From the NCBI RefSeq assembly GCF_001021385.1, contig NZ_CP011773.1:5828001-5892000 (forward strand): a DNA stretch of 64,000 nucleotides. Direction: 5' to 3'. A program made the position numbers and the translations under genes. Of this stretch, positions 40,476 through 50,257 are shown in pieces. Source of the DNA: Mycobacterium sp. EPa45. Lineage in GTDB: Bacteria > Actinomycetota > Actinomycetes > Mycobacteriales > Mycobacteriaceae. Each line of letters begins with the position of its first letter. Within the stretch, counting starts at the first letter, position 1. The notes under the pieces were generated by a model that saw only the letters and a list, made by a program, of their open reading frames with translations, did no database searches and was not told where the DNA came from.

Positions 40476-41300
40476 GTGTCCTCCCCCGACCCCTACATCG
40501 AAACCCGCGACGCCTGGGTTGAGTTTCCGATCTTCGACGCGAAGACGCGGTCGCTGAAGAAGACCTTCCTGGGCGCCGCCGGTGGCGCGATCGGGCGTAA
40601 CACCGAGAACGTCATCGTCATCGAGGCGCTGCGCGACATCACGCTGTCGCTGAAGATGGGCGACCGGGTGGGCTTGGTCGGCCACAACGGCGCGGGCAAA
40701 TCCACGCTGTTGCGGCTGCTGTCGGGGATCTACGAACCCACTCGCGGGTCGGCCACTGTGCGGGGCCGGGTCGCGCCGGTGTTCGACCTCGGCGTCGGGA
40801 TGGACCCGGAGATCTCCGGCTTCGAGAACATCATCATCCGTGGCCTTTTCCTGGGGCAGACCCGTAAGCAGATGATGGCCAAGGTCGACGAGATCGCCGA
40901 CTTCACCGAGCTCGGCGAATACCTGTCGATGCCGCTGCGGACGTACTCCACCGGTATGCGCGTGCGACTGGCCATGGGCGTGGTCACGAGCATCGACCCG
41001 GAGATCCTGCTTCTCGACGAGGGCATCGGCGCGGTGGATGCGGACTTCCTGAAGAAGGCGCAGTCCCGGCTGCAGCGTCTGGTAGAGCGGTCCGGAATCC
41101 TGGTCTTCGCCAGCCACTCCAACGAATTCCTGGCACGGCTGTGCAAGACCGCCATGTGGATCGACCACGGCACCATCAAGATGTCCGGTGGCATCGAAGA
41201 TGTCGTGCGGGCTTACGAGGGTGAGGATGCGGCCCGGCATGTGCGAGAAGTGCTGGACGAGCACAAGTCCGATTGGTCCGACGGGGTCGCCACCCCGTGA
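40476..41300 (+). CDS. wzt: Galactan ABC exporter, ATP-binding subunit (Rv3781 type)
   Basis: This is a 274-residue ABC ATPase of the Wzt class. Walker A is GHNGAGKST (69-77), the signature is YSTGMRVRLAMG, and Walker B with D loop is ILLLDEGIGAVD. With the permease at 42178 it is expected to move the lipid-linked galactan of arabinogalactan across the membrane. It starts with GTG 16 bases after bpa and overlaps glfT1 by four bases, which ties exporter and galactosyltransferase expression together. It has no carbohydrate-binding C-terminal domain, unlike O-antigen Wzt of some Gram-negatives. Confidence 0.92.
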   Translation: MSSPDPYIETRDAWVEFPIFDAKTRSLKKTFLGAAGGAIGRNTENVIVIEALRDITLSLKMGDRVGLVGHNGAGKSTLLRLLSGIYEPTRGSATVRGRVAPVFDLGVGMDPEISGFENIIIRGLFLGQTRKQMMAKVDEIADFTELGEYLSMPLRTYSTGMRVRLAMGVVTSIDPEILLLDEGIGAVDADFLKKAQSRLQRLVERSGILVFASHSNEFLARLCKTAMWIDHGTIKMSGGIEDVVRAYEGEDAARHVREVLDEHKSDWSDGVATP

Positions 41301-42181
41301 CCGAATTGGTGTGCGCCGTCGTCGTCACGCATCGGCGTCCCGATGAGCTGGCCAAGTCCCTCGACGTACTGTGCACACAGACCCGGATGGTCGACCACCT
41401 GATAGTCGTCGACAACGACAACGACGAGCGGGTGCGCGACCTCGTCGTGGGCCAGCCGGTCCCGTCCACCTACCTTGGTTCCCGCCGAAACCTCGGCGGT
41501 GCAGGCGGTTTCGCGTTGGGCATGCTGCATGCGCTGACGCTGGGTGCGGATTGGGTGTGGCTGGCCGACGACGATGGCCGACCCAAGGACGCCGAAGTGT
41601 TGGCGACGCTGCTGGATTGCGCTTCGCGGCATCAGCTGGCGGAGGTGTCGCCGATGGTGTGCGATCTCGACCAGCCGGACCGGCTGGCCTTTCCGCTGCG
41701 CCGGGGCCTGGTGTGGCGGCGGCACGTCTCCGAACTCGGCGATCAGGACCTGCTGCCCGGGATAGCGTCACTGTTCAACGGTGCGCTGTTTCGCGCTTCC
41801 ACGCTGGAATCGATTGGTATACCGGATATTCGCCTCTTCATCCGCGGCGACGAGGTGGACATGCACCGCAGACTGGTGCTGTCGGGGCTGCCGTTCGGGA
41901 CATGTCTGAAAGCTACATATCTGCATCCCCAAGGCAGTGACGAGTTCAAGCCGATTCTCGGTGGCCGCATGCACACCCAATATCCCGATGACCCGACCAA
42001 GCGATTCTTCACCTATCGCAACCGCGGCTACCTGCAGGCGCAGCGGGGCATGCGCAAGCTGGTGCCTCAAGAGTGGGTGCGATTCGGATGGTTCTTTTTA
42101 ATACAGCGCCGCGACCCGAAGGGCTTCGCCGAGTGGATCCGGCTGCGGCGCCTGGGTAGGCGGGAAAGGTTCAGTAGATGA
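41297..42181 (+). CDS. glfT1: Galactofuranosyltransferase GlfT1
   Basis: This 294-residue GT2 enzyme adds the first galactofuranose residues to the polyprenyl-linked rhamnosyl primer of arabinogalactan. The metal/nucleotide motif is LADDDG (Asp91-93); LGSRRNLGGAGGFALGMLHAL and LFIRGDEVDMHRRL are strongly typical of GlfT1 (Rv3782). The GTG at 41297 overlaps the exporter ATPase stop (GTGA), and its end overlaps the permease start (ATGA), so the three genes form one coupled unit. It uses UDP-galactofuranose in the cytoplasm. Length is near the usual 300 residues. Confidence 0.95.
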   Translation: MTELVCAVVVTHRRPDELAKSLDVLCTQTRMVDHLIVVDNDNDERVRDLVVGQPVPSTYLGSRRNLGGAGGFALGMLHALTLGADWVWLADDDGRPKDAEVLATLLDCASRHQLAEVSPMVCDLDQPDRLAFPLRRGLVWRRHVSELGDQDLLPGIASLFNGALFRASTLESIGIPDIRLFIRGDEVDMHRRLVLSGLPFGTCLKATYLHPQGSDEFKPILGGRMHTQYPDDPTKRFFTYRNRGYLQAQRGMRKLVPQEWVRFGWFFLIQRRDPKGFAEWIRLRRLGRRERFSR

Positions 42182-43008
42182 CGTTCGTAGACGCCGCCGC
42201 ACAGTCGAAGACCTTCACCCGCGCCTGGGGTGACCTGCTCGACGGGTACCGCAAGCGCGAACTGTGGTTGCACCTCGGTTGGCAGGACATCAAGCAGAAG
42301 TACCGACGCTCGGTGCTCGGCCCGTTCTGGATCACGATCGCGACCGGAACCACGGCCGTGGCGATGGGCGGGCTGTATTCGCAGCTGTTTCACCTCAAGC
42401 TGTCCGAGCACCTGCCGTACGTCACGCTCGGGCTGATCATCTGGAACATGATCAACGCCGCGATCCTCGAGGGCGCTGACGTGTTCATCGCCAACGAGGG
42501 CCTCATCAAACAGCTTCCGACGCCGCTGAGTGTGCACGTGTACCGCCTCGTGTGGCGGCAGATGATTCTGTTCGGGCACAACATCGTCATCTACGTGGTG
42601 ATCGCGATCATCTTTCCGAAACCCTGGTCGTGGGCGGACTTGTCGGCAATCCCGGCCCTGCTGCTGATCATGCTGAACTGCGTATGGGTGTCGTTCTGTT
42701 TCGGCATTCTGGCGACCCGCTACCGCGATATCGGGCCCCTGTTGTTCTCGATCGTGCAACTGCTGTTCTTCATGACGCCGATCATCTGGAACGACAACAC
42801 GTTGCAGCAGCAGGGTGCCGGCAAGTGGGCCAAGATCATCGAACTCAACCCCCTGCTGCATTATCTCGACATCCTGCGCGCTCCCCTGCTGGGCGCTGAC
42901 CAACACTTGCGGCACTGGGCGGTCGTGATCGGGCTGACGGCGCTCGGCTGGCTGGTGGCGGCGTTCGCGCTGCGGCAGTACCGGGCTCGCGTGCCGTACT
43001 GGGTCTGA
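42178..43008 (+). CDS. wzm: Galactan ABC exporter, permease subunit (Rv3783 type)
   Basis: This is a 276-residue ABC-2 permease with about six membrane helices. RKRELWLHLGWQDIKQKYRRSVLGPFWITI (about 23-50) is the classic N-terminal coupling region of Wzm-type polysaccharide exporters. ILAYRYRDIGPL-like (TRYRDIGPLL) and FFMTPIIW are further hallmarks. It pairs with the ATPase at 40476. The ATG overlaps the glfT1 stop (ATGA). The M. tuberculosis equivalent is annotated rfbD. A DUF222 gene follows 34 bases later instead of the epimerase gene found there in M. tuberculosis. Confidence 0.93.
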   Translation: MTFVDAAAQSKTFTRAWGDLLDGYRKRELWLHLGWQDIKQKYRRSVLGPFWITIATGTTAVAMGGLYSQLFHLKLSEHLPYVTLGLIIWNMINAAILEGADVFIANEGLIKQLPTPLSVHVYRLVWRQMILFGHNIVIYVVIAIIFPKPWSWADLSAIPALLLIMLNCVWVSFCFGILATRYRDIGPLLFSIVQLLFFMTPIIWNDNTLQQQGAGKWAKIIELNPLLHYLDILRAPLLGADQHLRHWAVVIGLTALGWLVAAFALRQYRARVPYWV

Positions 43009-43034
43009 CTTTTTGTCACACCCCGGTGGCATAC

Positions 43035-43050
43035 TCGAACATATGTTCGA
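43035..43050. promoter_or_regulatory. Perfect mycobacterial SOS box overlapping the DUF222 start codon
   Basis: TCGAAC-ATAT-GTTCGA fits the consensus TCGAAC(N4)GTTCGA exactly and is the LexA operator of mycobacteria. It includes the ATG at 43043. CATACT lies seven bases before that ATG, so a leaderless transcript from the same spot would be blocked by LexA. Confidence 0.85.
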
Positions 43051-44497
43051 TACTCGTTCGGCGAGCGATGCGGCGGTGGTGGATGCCATCGGCGACTTCG
43101 CGCGGGCCGAGGCTCAGCATGCCGCCCGTCGGTTGGCCTGGATCGGGGAGTTGGTAGCCCGGCGGTGCAGTGATGACGAGCGGGCGCATTGGGCCTGCGA
43201 TGCCTGGGACGCCGCGGCGGCCGAGGTGTCGGCAGCTCTGGCGATCACGACCGGCCGGGCCTCGAATGAGATGTTGATGGCGACGTCGTTGCGGCACCGG
43301 CTGCCCCGCGTCGCGGCACTGTTTCTAGCGGGGTCGCTGAGCTACTGGGTGTGCGCGGCGATCACCGATCGCACCGACTTGATCCGCGACCGCGCGACAT
43401 TGGCATTGGTGGACAAGGCGATCGCCCAGGACGCGGTCGCGTGGGGTGCGTTGTCGAAGCTGAAGTTGCAGCGCGCCATCGATTTCTGGGTGAATCGCTA
43501 CGACCCGGGGGCGATTCGGCAGGTGCAGGCACGGGCCCGGGATCGCGACGTGATCGTCACCGTGGACGCCGCTGCCGGCACAGCCGAGATCGCCGGTCGG
43601 CTCTCGGCCGCCGACGGTGAGATCGTCAAGCGCAGGTTGACCCGCATCGCGTATTCGGTGTGCGACGACGACCCCCGCACCATCGCCCAGCGCCGCTCCG
43701 ACGCCATGGGCGCCCTGGGGGCCGGCGCGGACCGGCTGGCCTGCCTGTGCGGCAACCCCGACTGCCCGGCTGCCGTCGACGACGCACGCGCAGCCGCCGT
43801 GGTGGTCCACGTGCTCGCCGAGGCCGACGTGCTCGACGCCGCGCCGGATCCGCAGATGCACGGGGACGGTCAAGAGGCGCAACCCGCTGAGCCGGCACGC
43901 CCGCCGGCGGCCAGTGCGGCGATCACCGGCAACCGGGGCATCGTGCCCGCCCCACTGCTGGCCGAGGTGATCAAGACCGGGGCCACAGTGCGAATGGTGC
44001 GCCGCCCGAAGGACGAACCCGAACCGCAGTACCGGCCCTCCACTGCATTGGATGAATGGGTGCGGATGCGGGACATGACGTGCCGATTCCCGAATTGCGA
44101 CGTGCCCGCCGAATTTTGCGATGTCGACCACACCATCGCCTGGCCCTTCGGCCCCACCCATCCGTCGAACCTGGCGTGTATGTGCCGAAAACACCACCTG
44201 CTCAAGACTTTCTGGGCCGGCTGGTCGGACCGTCAACACCCCGACGGCACCATCACCTGGACCTCACCAACCGGACGCACCTACACCACCAGGCCCGGCA
44301 GCCACCTGCTGCTGCCCACCTGGAACACCACCACCGCCACCCTGCCACCACCACCACGCGAGCCCCCACCCGCCATCGGCATCCTGATGCCCACCCGACG
44401 CACAACCCGGGCAGCCCAACGCACGCAACGCATCACCCGCGAACGCAAACTCAACGACACCAACGTCGCCGAGCGCAACAGACCACCACCGTTTTAA
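43043..44497 (+). CDS. DUF222 / HNH endonuclease domain protein (13E12 repeat family)
   Basis: This is a 484-residue protein of the 13E12 repeat family. The helical DUF222 region (about 20-330) is followed by an HNH nuclease motif with CRFPNCDVPAEFCDVDHTIAW, then CMCRKHHLLKTF; the cysteine pairs may bind zinc. The tail is Pro/Thr-rich. I used the ATG at 43043 within the SOS box; an in-frame ATG at 43013 would span the operator. Some M. tuberculosis family members are LexA-regulated, and a damage-response role is plausible. Family members are repeated in mycobacterial genomes and may be mobile or spread by recombination. Confidence 0.86.
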   Translation: MFDTRSASDAAVVDAIGDFARAEAQHAARRLAWIGELVARRCSDDERAHWACDAWDAAAAEVSAALAITTGRASNEMLMATSLRHRLPRVAALFLAGSLSYWVCAAITDRTDLIRDRATLALVDKAIAQDAVAWGALSKLKLQRAIDFWVNRYDPGAIRQVQARARDRDVIVTVDAAAGTAEIAGRLSAADGEIVKRRLTRIAYSVCDDDPRTIAQRRSDAMGALGAGADRLACLCGNPDCPAAVDDARAAAVVVHVLAEADVLDAAPDPQMHGDGQEAQPAEPARPPAASAAITGNRGIVPAPLLAEVIKTGATVRMVRRPKDEPEPQYRPSTALDEWVRMRDMTCRFPNCDVPAEFCDVDHTIAWPFGPTHPSNLACMCRKHHLLKTFWAGWSDRQHPDGTITWTSPTGRTYTTRPGSHLLLPTWNTTTATLPPPPREPPPAIGILMPTRRTTRAAQRTQRITRERKLNDTNVAERNRPPPF

Positions 44498-44928
44498 CAG
44501 GGGTATGACCCTCGCTCAGGCTCCGGCCCGAAGACAAAGCGCCTGCCGGACATCTCACTTGGGGTGATGCGCACGAAGCGCAGCTTCTCGGTCGCAATCC
44601 ACGGCATCAGCTGCGCGCGTTCGGCGTCGTGTATTTCATCGGACGAACTGAGCACGCGCGCGGTGCCGCGGATGATCACGCTCCAACCCCCGGCGACGTT
44701 GTGGTCGTCGACTTCGAAGAGCACCTTGTCGTTCATCACAGTGCTGAAAAGCTTGGTGCCCTCGGCCGTACGGAACAGCACCGTATGGTTCTGAGTCACG
44801 AAGTTGACGGGAAAAATCTCGACCTGATCGCCGATCTGCGTGACCAACCGCCCCAGCGCGGCGCTCTTCAGCAGATCCCAGCTTTCGTGGTCGCTGAGCA
44901 CCACGATCGGATCTTGTTCGACTGTCAT
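44494..44928 (-). CDS. Pyridoxamine 5'-phosphate oxidase-like (flavin/F420-binding) protein
   Basis: This 144-residue split-barrel protein contains LLKSAALGRLVTQIGDQVEIFPVNFVTQNHTVLFRTAEGTKL, typical of the PPOX class that binds FMN or F420. GGWSVIIRGTARVL is the second strand block. The start at 44928 has GGGAAGA upstream; a TTG at 44949 would be an alternative. Substrate unknown; members reduce or bind flavin/F420 or haem. It overlaps the DUF222 gene tail to tail by four bases. No operon partner is evident. Confidence 0.83.
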   Translation of the reverse strand: MTVEQDPIVVLSDHESWDLLKSAALGRLVTQIGDQVEIFPVNFVTQNHTVLFRTAEGTKLFSTVMNDKVLFEVDDHNVAGGWSVIIRGTARVLSSSDEIHDAERAQLMPWIATEKLRFVRITPSEMSGRRFVFGPEPERGSYPC

Positions 44929-45042
44929 GAACAGATCTTCCCGCCGCAAACACGCACGGTCATAGGGTCGAACGGCCCTCCGCGGGGGTCAGCCGTCACC
45001 ACGCGTGTCGATGCCCCGGTCCGCGACATCCTCGCGGGCCCT

Positions 45043-45681
45043 TCAGCCGGTCAACATCGCGAGCTCGGCCCGCAGATTGCCCTGGGCCAGCGCTTCCCAC
45101 TCGCGGCGCGCGTATTCGGTGCGGAATACTCCCGGGCCGCCCAGCAGGGTCACCAGCACCTGAACCCGTCCGCGGCGAAAGGCCTCGCTGGGCACGTGGT
45201 CGTACTCGGCGCGAATCGCCGCCGTGTTTCGCTCGTAGCGGTCCCTCGGCACGGCCAGCGCCGCCAGATCAGCATCGGACAGAACCTCGCCGTTGTGATC
45301 CCCCGGCGCGGGATCGTGTGTGATGGTCAACCGAATCAGCCTGGCCACCTCGTCGACCAGCTGCGGCTGCAAGCCGAGTCGGGACAGGTCCTGCTCGGCG
45401 CGTTGGGCGCTTCGTTCCTCGTCGTCGGGGAGACCGGCGTAGACGGCATCGTGATACCAGGCGGCGAGGCGCACAGCGTCCGGATCCTCGGCGAATTCGG
45501 CCAGCTCCTCGACGTGGCGGAGGATGTCGCGAAGGTGCTCCAGTGAGTGGTAGCGACGGTGCGGCTCGGACCAGGACGCCAGCAAGGCACGGCCGACCTC
45601 GGCCACCCTTGGTTCGTCGGTATGCCGGGACAGCAGCGTCGCCCACGCCTCATCCAGATCCTGCACACCACCATGGTGCAC
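45043..45681 (-). CDS. HD-domain metal-dependent phosphohydrolase family protein
   Basis: This is a 212-residue, all-helical protein. RYHSLEHLRDIL gives the first histidine, AAWYHDAVYAG gives the HD pair, and LTITHDPAPGDHN provides the later metal ligands. It fits the COG4339-type predicted HD phosphohydrolases, whose substrates are unknown. The GTG at 45681 is used, but a GTG at 45666 is also possible. It diverges from the Rv3789-type gene, with 81 bases between. The two minus-strand genes here replace the Rv3786c-Rv3788 block of M. tuberculosis. Confidence 0.8.
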   Translation of the reverse strand: MHHGGVQDLDEAWATLLSRHTDEPRVAEVGRALLASWSEPHRRYHSLEHLRDILRHVEELAEFAEDPDAVRLAAWYHDAVYAGLPDDEERSAQRAEQDLSRLGLQPQLVDEVARLIRLTITHDPAPGDHNGEVLSDADLAALAVPRDRYERNTAAIRAEYDHVPSEAFRRGRVQVLVTLLGGPGVFRTEYARREWEALAQGNLRAELAMLTG

Positions 45682-45750
45682 TCGCCGGCGCGCAGGAGTG
45701 AAGCGACCCGAGGATCAGGTTGTGCGGTCGGAGGCCGGCGAGTCAGTAAG

Positions 45751-45763
45751 TAAGCTTCCGCCG
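45751..45763 (+). promoter_or_regulatory. Leaderless-type promoter at the head of the DPA/arabinan gene block
   Basis: TAAGCT (45751-45756) is followed by six bases and the GTG at 45763, with no Shine-Dalgarno. This may be the main promoter for the Rv3789-type gene through dprE1 and beyond. Confidence 0.5.
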
Positions 45764-46173
45764 TGGCCGAATTAGCCCCGTCAACGCCGTTGAGCCTCAA
45801 AACCCAGGTGCTGCGCTTCATTCTCACCGGCGGGTTGTCGGCGATCGTCGACTTCGGGCTCTACGTGCTGTTCCTGAAGCTCGGGCTGCAGGTCAACGTA
45901 GCCAAAACACTGAGCTTCATCGCCGGCACCACCACGGCGTACCTGATCAACCGCCGGTGGACCTTCCAGGCCCCGCCGAGCACGGCACGCTTCGTCGCCG
46001 TGATCGTGCTGTACGCCCTGACGTACGCCGTCCAAGTCGGCATCAACTACCTCTTCTATCTGAAGTTTGCCGGCCATTCCTGGCAGGTCCCGGTGGCCTT
46101 CGTCATTGCCCAGGGCACAGCCACGGTCATCAACTTCGTGGTCCAGCGAGCAGTGATATTCCGGTTGAAGTAA
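45763..46173 (+). CDS. GtrA family protein, Rv3789 type
   Basis: This is a 136-residue protein with four membrane helices and the GtrA signature (TAYLINRRWTF, about 62-72). Its M. tuberculosis counterpart Rv3789 has been proposed to flip decaprenylphosphoryl-arabinose or to act as an anchor that recruits AftA, and the two views are not settled. It is 28 bases upstream of dprE1 and probably cotranscribed. It is the second GtrA domain in this window; the other is fused to a GT2 domain at 16371. Confidence 0.9.
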   Translation: MAELAPSTPLSLKTQVLRFILTGGLSAIVDFGLYVLFLKLGLQVNVAKTLSFIAGTTTAYLINRRWTFQAPPSTARFVAVIVLYALTYAVQVGINYLFYLKFAGHSWQVPVAFVIAQGTATVINFVVQRAVIFRLK

Positions 46174-46200
46174 TCACGCCGGGTAACCTTTGGCACTGAT

Positions 46201-47601
46201 ATGGCTACCGCACTCCCCCTCACCCCGCGTTCCCTGACCGGATTCGGGCGGACCGCGCCGAGCGTGGCACAGGTGCTCTCCACGCCCGACGTGGCAGTGA
46301 TCGCCGACGCCGTCCGGCAGGTCGCCGACGCCGATTCCGCCAGCCCGTCGTACCTACGACGCGGCATCGTGGCTCGCGGACTCGGCCGGTCGTATGGCGA
46401 CCACGCGTGCAACGGCGGAGGCATCGTCGTCGATATGACGCGGCTGAACCGCATCCACTCGTTGTCCGCGGAGACCGCCGTGGCCGACGTGGATGCCGGG
46501 GTGAGCCTGGATCAATTGATGAAGGCGGCACTGCCCTTCGGCTTGTGGGTTCCGGTGCTTCCGGGCACCAGGCAGGTGACCGTCGGGGGTGCCATCGGCT
46601 CGGATATTCACGGTAAGAATCACCACAGCGCAGGCAGTTTCGGCAATCACGTGCTGTCGCTGGACCTGTTGATGGCCGACGGCGAGGTGCACACACTGAC
46701 CCCGGACGGCCCCGACACCGAGCTGTTCTGGGCCACGGTGGGTGGAAATGGCTTGACGGGCATCGTGATTCGGGCGCGCATCGGGATGACCCGGACCGAG
46801 ACCGCATATTTCATCGCCGACGGGATAGCCACCGCCGACCTGGACGAGACGGTCGCGGTCCACCAGGACGGCAGTGAAGACAACTACACCTACTCCAGCG
46901 CCTGGTTCGACCTGATCAACCCGCCGCCGAAGCTCGGTCGTGCGGCGGTCAGTCGCGGCAGCCTGGCCCGGCTGGATCAACTGCCGCCGAAATTGGCGAA
47001 GAACCCTCTGCAGTTCACCGCGCCGAAACTGCCCGCGATACCGAACCTGTTCCCGGTCAGCGTCATGAACAAGCTGTCGCTGAGCCTCGTCGGCGAAGCG
47101 TTCTACCGGGTCAGCGGGAACTACCAGAACAAGATCGTCAATCTGACGCAGTTCTACCACATGCTGGATATCACGATCGGATGGCAATATGCCTACGGCC
47201 CAGCCGGTTTCGCGCAGCACCAATTCCTCGTGCCACCCAATGCGCTGGACGAGTTCAAGGACATCATCCGGTGGATTCAGACCCAGGGCCACTATTCAGC
47301 GCTGAACGTGTTCAAGCTGTTCGGCCCGGGCAACCCGGCGCCGCTGAGCTTCCCGATGGCCGGCTGGAACGTGGCCATGGACTTCCCCAACAACGTCGGC
47401 GTCAACGCATTCCTCAACGAACTCGACGACCGCGTCATGAAATTCGGTGGGCGGGTCTATACCGCCAAGGACTCCCGGGTGAGCGCCGAGAAGTTTCATC
47501 GGATGTACCCGCGGGTCGACGAATGGATTGCCACGCGGCGCAAGGCGGATCCCAATGGCGTCTTCGCCTCCGATATGGCCCGTCGCCTCGAACTGCTGTA
47601 G
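46201..47601 (+). CDS. dprE1: Decaprenylphosphoryl-beta-D-ribose 2'-oxidase DprE1
   Basis: This 466-residue FAD enzyme oxidises decaprenylphosphoryl-ribose at C2', the first half of the epimerisation that yields the arabinose donor. The FAD domain has RGLGRSYGD, then [29 protein letters not shown] holds the active-site lysine equivalent to Lys418. The benzothiazinone-reactive Cys387 of M. tuberculosis is Ala392 here (GWNVAMDF; codon at 47374-47376). The 74 residues after it match one for one in length, so the alignment is secure. It lies in the operon Rv3789-type, dprE1, dprE2, aftA. Confidence 0.97.
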   Translation: MATALPLTPRSLTGFGRTAPSVAQVLSTPDVAVIADAVRQVADADSASPSYLRRGIVARGLGRSYGDHACNGGGIVVDMTRLNRIHSLSAETAVADVDAGVSLDQLMKAALPFGLWVPVLPGTRQVTVGGAIGSDIHGKNHHSAGSFGNHVLSLDLLMADGEVHTLTPDGPDTELFWATVGGNGLTGIVIRARIGMTRTETAYFIADGIATADLDETVAVHQDGSEDNYTYSSAWFDLINPPPKLGRAAVSRGSLARLDQLPPKLAKNPLQFTAPKLPAIPNLFPVSVMNKLSLSLVGEAFYRVSGNYQNKIVNLTQFYHMLDITIGWQYAYGPAGFAQHQFLVPPNALDEFKDIIRWIQTQGHYSALNVFKLFGPGNPAPLSFPMAGWNVAMDFPNNVGVNAFLNELDDRVMKFGGRVYTAKDSRVSAEKFHRMYPRVDEWIATRRKADPNGVFASDMARRLELL

Positions 47602-47620
47602 AAAGGCATCCCTCGCAACC

Positions 47621-48400
47621 ATGATCGACGCCACGGGTAACCCCCAGACCATCCTGCTGCTCGGCGGAACGTCCGAGATCGGCCTGGCCATCGTCGCGCG
47701 CTATCTGCGCAACGCGAAGGCCCGGGTCATTCTGGCCGATCTGCCGAACGCACCCAAGCGTGACGCTGCCATCGCCCAGCTGCAGGCCGCGGGCGCCAAA
47801 TCGGTCGAGTACCTCGACTTCGACGCCCTCGACACCAAAAGCCACCCCGATGTCATCGAAAAGGCTTGGGCGAACGGAGATGTCGACGTAGCTATCGTCG
47901 CGTTCGGCATTCTCGGCGACGCCGAGGAGCTCTGGCAGAATCAGGCCAAGGCCGTCCTGAGCGCACAGATCAACTACACCGCGGCCGTTTCCGTGGGGGT
48001 GTTGATCGGCGAGAAGATGCGCGCGCAGGGCTTCGGCCAGATCATTGCCATGTCCTCGGTGGCCGGTGAGCGGGTGCGCCGCAACAACTTCGTCTACGGC
48101 TCCACCAAGGCCGGTCTGGACGGTTTCTACCTCGGTCTCGGAGAAGCGCTGCGCGAGTACGGGGTTCACGTGCTCGTCATCCGCCCGGGCCAGGTGCGCA
48201 CCACCACGACGCTGGAGCACTGGAAGGCCACCGGCGCCAAGGAAGCGCCCTTCACGGTGAACGCCGAAGACGTCGCCGAACTGGCGGTGACGTCGGCGGC
48301 CAAGGGCAAAGACCTCGTGTGGGCGCCCGGGCAGGTCCGTGTGCTGATGTCCGTGATCCGGCACATCCCGCGGCCCCTCTTCCGCAAGCTGCCGATCTAG
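47621..48400 (+). CDS. dprE2: Decaprenylphosphoryl-2-keto-ribose reductase DprE2
   Basis: This 259-residue SDR reduces the keto intermediate from DprE1 to decaprenylphosphoryl-arabinose, the donor for AftA, EmbA, EmbB and Emb[15 protein letters not shown] is the cofactor motif, and [12 protein letters not shown] holds the catalytic Tyr and Lys. GAAAGG precedes the ATG at 47621. It begins 19 bases after dprE1 and leads to aftA 10 bases later. Length matches the family (about 254 residues). Confidence 0.96.
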   Translation: MIDATGNPQTILLLGGTSEIGLAIVARYLRNAKARVILADLPNAPKRDAAIAQLQAAGAKSVEYLDFDALDTKSHPDVIEKAWANGDVDVAIVAFGILGDAEELWQNQAKAVLSAQINYTAAVSVGVLIGEKMRAQGFGQIIAMSSVAGERVRRNNFVYGSTKAGLDGFYLGLGEALREYGVHVLVIRPGQVRTTTTLEHWKATGAKEAPFTVNAEDVAELAVTSAAKGKDLVWAPGQVRVLMSVIRHIPRPLFRKLPI

Positions 48401-48410
48401 CAGCCCCCGA

Positions 48411-50255
48411 ATGGGCAGGAGCGCACTGGCCACCGCGGGCCAGATGGTCGCGGCAGTTGTTGCAGCCGTCGTGGTTTCGACTATCGCGCTGATCGCGATC
48501 GCCCGGGTCCAGTGGCCCGCATTCCCGTCGTCGAACCAGCTGCATGCGCTGACCACCGTCGGCCAGGTGGGGTGTCTGGTGCTGCTGCTGGGTACGGCGT
48601 TCGTGTGGCGGCGGGGATATGCCTGGGCCGCGCGGATCGCCGCCGCGGTGTTCCTCTCCGCGTTCACGGTCGTCACCCTCGGGATGCCGCTCGGCGCGAC
48701 CCGGCTCTATCTGTTCGGCATCTCCGTCGACCAGCAGTTCCGCACCGAGTACCTGACCCGGCTGGCGCAGAGCCCCGCACTGCACGACATGACCTACATC
48801 GGCCTGCCACCGTTCTATCCGGCCGGCTGGTTCTGGCTCGGTGGCCGGGTCGCCGCGCTGACCGGGACACCGGCCTGGGAGATGCTGAAACCGTGGGCCA
48901 TCGTCTCGATAGCGATCGCCGTCGTGCTGGCAATGGCGTTGTGGTCGGCCCTGATTCGCTTCGAGTACGCACTGATCGTCACGATCGCCACCACCGCGGT
49001 GACCCTGGCATACAGCTCGCCGGAGCCCTACGCCGCGATCATCACCGTCCTCATCCCGCCGGTCCTGGTGCTGGCGTGGTCGGGCCTGCGCGGCAAGACC
49101 AGACAGGGCGGCTGGGCGGCAGTCGTCGGAGTCGGGCTGTTCCTCGGTATCTCGGCCACCTTCTACACACTGCTCGTCGGCTACACCGCGTTCACTGTGG
49201 TGGTGATGGGCCTCATCGCCGCAATCGCGCGGCGCAGCGTCGAACCGCTGCTGCGGCTGCTGGTAGCCGGCGTCATCGCCGTCGCCATCGCCGCCATCAC
49301 CTGGTTGCCGTTCCTGCTGCACGCCGCGCGGCACCCGCTCAGCGACACCGGCAGCGCCCAGCACTATCTGCCCGACGACGGCGCGGTGCTGACCTTCCCG
49401 ATGCTGCAGTTCTCCCTCCTCGGCGCGCTCTGCATGCTCGGCACGCTCTGGCTGGTGTGGCGGGCCCGCACGTCGGTGCGCGCCGCAGCACTCGGCATCG
49501 GCGTCCTGACGGTCTACGCCTGGTCGATGCTGTCGATGCTGACCACTCTGCTGGGCACCACCCTGTTGTCGTTCCGGTTACAACCCACCCTCACCGTGCT
49601 GCTCTCGGCGGCCGGGGTGTTCGGTTTCCTCGACGTGACGCTGGCCCTCGCGGCGCGGACCAATCGCAAGGTCATCGGAGTCGCCGCGGCGATCGGGCTG
49701 ATCGGTGCCATCGGCTTCAGCCAGGACATCCCGGACGTGCTGCGCCCGGACCTGACCGTTGCGTACACCGACACCGACGGCTACGGCCAGCGTGGCGACC
49801 GCCGGCCACCCGGAGCAGAGAAGTTTTATCCCGAGGTCGACGCCGCCATCCAGAAGATCACCGGCCGGCCCCCCCAGGACACCGTTGTGCTGACCGCCGA
49901 CTACAGCTTCCTGTCCTACTACCCCTACTACGGGTTTCAGGGGCTGACGTCGCACTACGCCAACCCGCTCGCCGAGTTCGACAAGCGGGCGGCCGCCATC
50001 GAATCCTGGGCCGAGCTGAAGAACGCCGACCAGCTCGTCCACGCCCTCGACACCCTGCCCTGGCAGCCGCCGACGGTGTTCCTCATGCGTCGCGGCGCCA
50101 ATGACACCTACACCCTGCGGCTGGCCCAGGACGTCTACCCCAACCAGCCGAATGTGCGCCGCTACACCGTCGACTTCGACGTCAACCTGTTCAGCGGGCC
50201 GCACTTCACCGTCAAGACGATCGGGCCGTTCATACTCGCCATCCGGAATCCGTAG
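48411..50255 (+). CDS. aftA: Galactan 5-O-arabinofuranosyltransferase AftA
   Basis: This is a 614-residue GT-C membrane enzyme that adds the first arabinofuranose to galactan. About eleven to thirteen membrane helices are visible, and [18 protein letters not shown] (about 100-118) is the acidic first-loop motif that in Emb-related enzymes holds the active site. The C-terminal outer domain starts near residue 440. In M. tuberculosis this is Rv3792, in the same order. Spacing to embC is only 2 bases. Confidence 0.94.
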   Translation: MGRSALATAGQMVAAVVAAVVVSTIALIAIARVQWPAFPSSNQLHALTTVGQVGCLVLLLGTAFVWRRGYAWAARIAAAVFLSAFTVVTLGMPLGATRLYLFGISVDQQFRTEYLTRLAQSPALHDMTYIGLPPFYPAGWFWLGGRVAALTGTPAWEMLKPWAIVSIAIAVVLAMALWSALIRFEYALIVTIATTAVTLAYSSPEPYAAIITVLIPPVLVLAWSGLRGKTRQGGWAAVVGVGLFLGISATFYTLLVGYTAFTVVVMGLIAAIARRSVEPLLRLLVAGVIAVAIAAITWLPFLLHAARHPLSDTGSAQHYLPDDGAVLTFPMLQFSLLGALCMLGTLWLVWRARTSVRAAALGIGVLTVYAWSMLSMLTTLLGTTLLSFRLQPTLTVLLSAAGVFGFLDVTLALAARTNRKVIGVAAAIGLIGAIGFSQDIPDVLRPDLTVAYTDTDGYGQRGDRRPPGAEKFYPEVDAAIQKITGRPPQDTVVLTADYSFLSYYPYYGFQGLTSHYANPLAEFDKRAAAIESWAELKNADQLVHALDTLPWQPPTVFLMRRGANDTYTLRLAQDVYPNQPNVRRYTVDFDVNLFSGPHFTVKTIGPFILAIRNP

Positions 50256-50257
50256 CG

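Noticed and set aside
43013..44497. DUF222/HNH gene as an intron- or IS-encoded nuclease
   Set aside because: No terminal inverted repeats, target-site duplications or intron structure flank it; 13E12-type genes are ordinary chromosomal repeats in mycobacteria.
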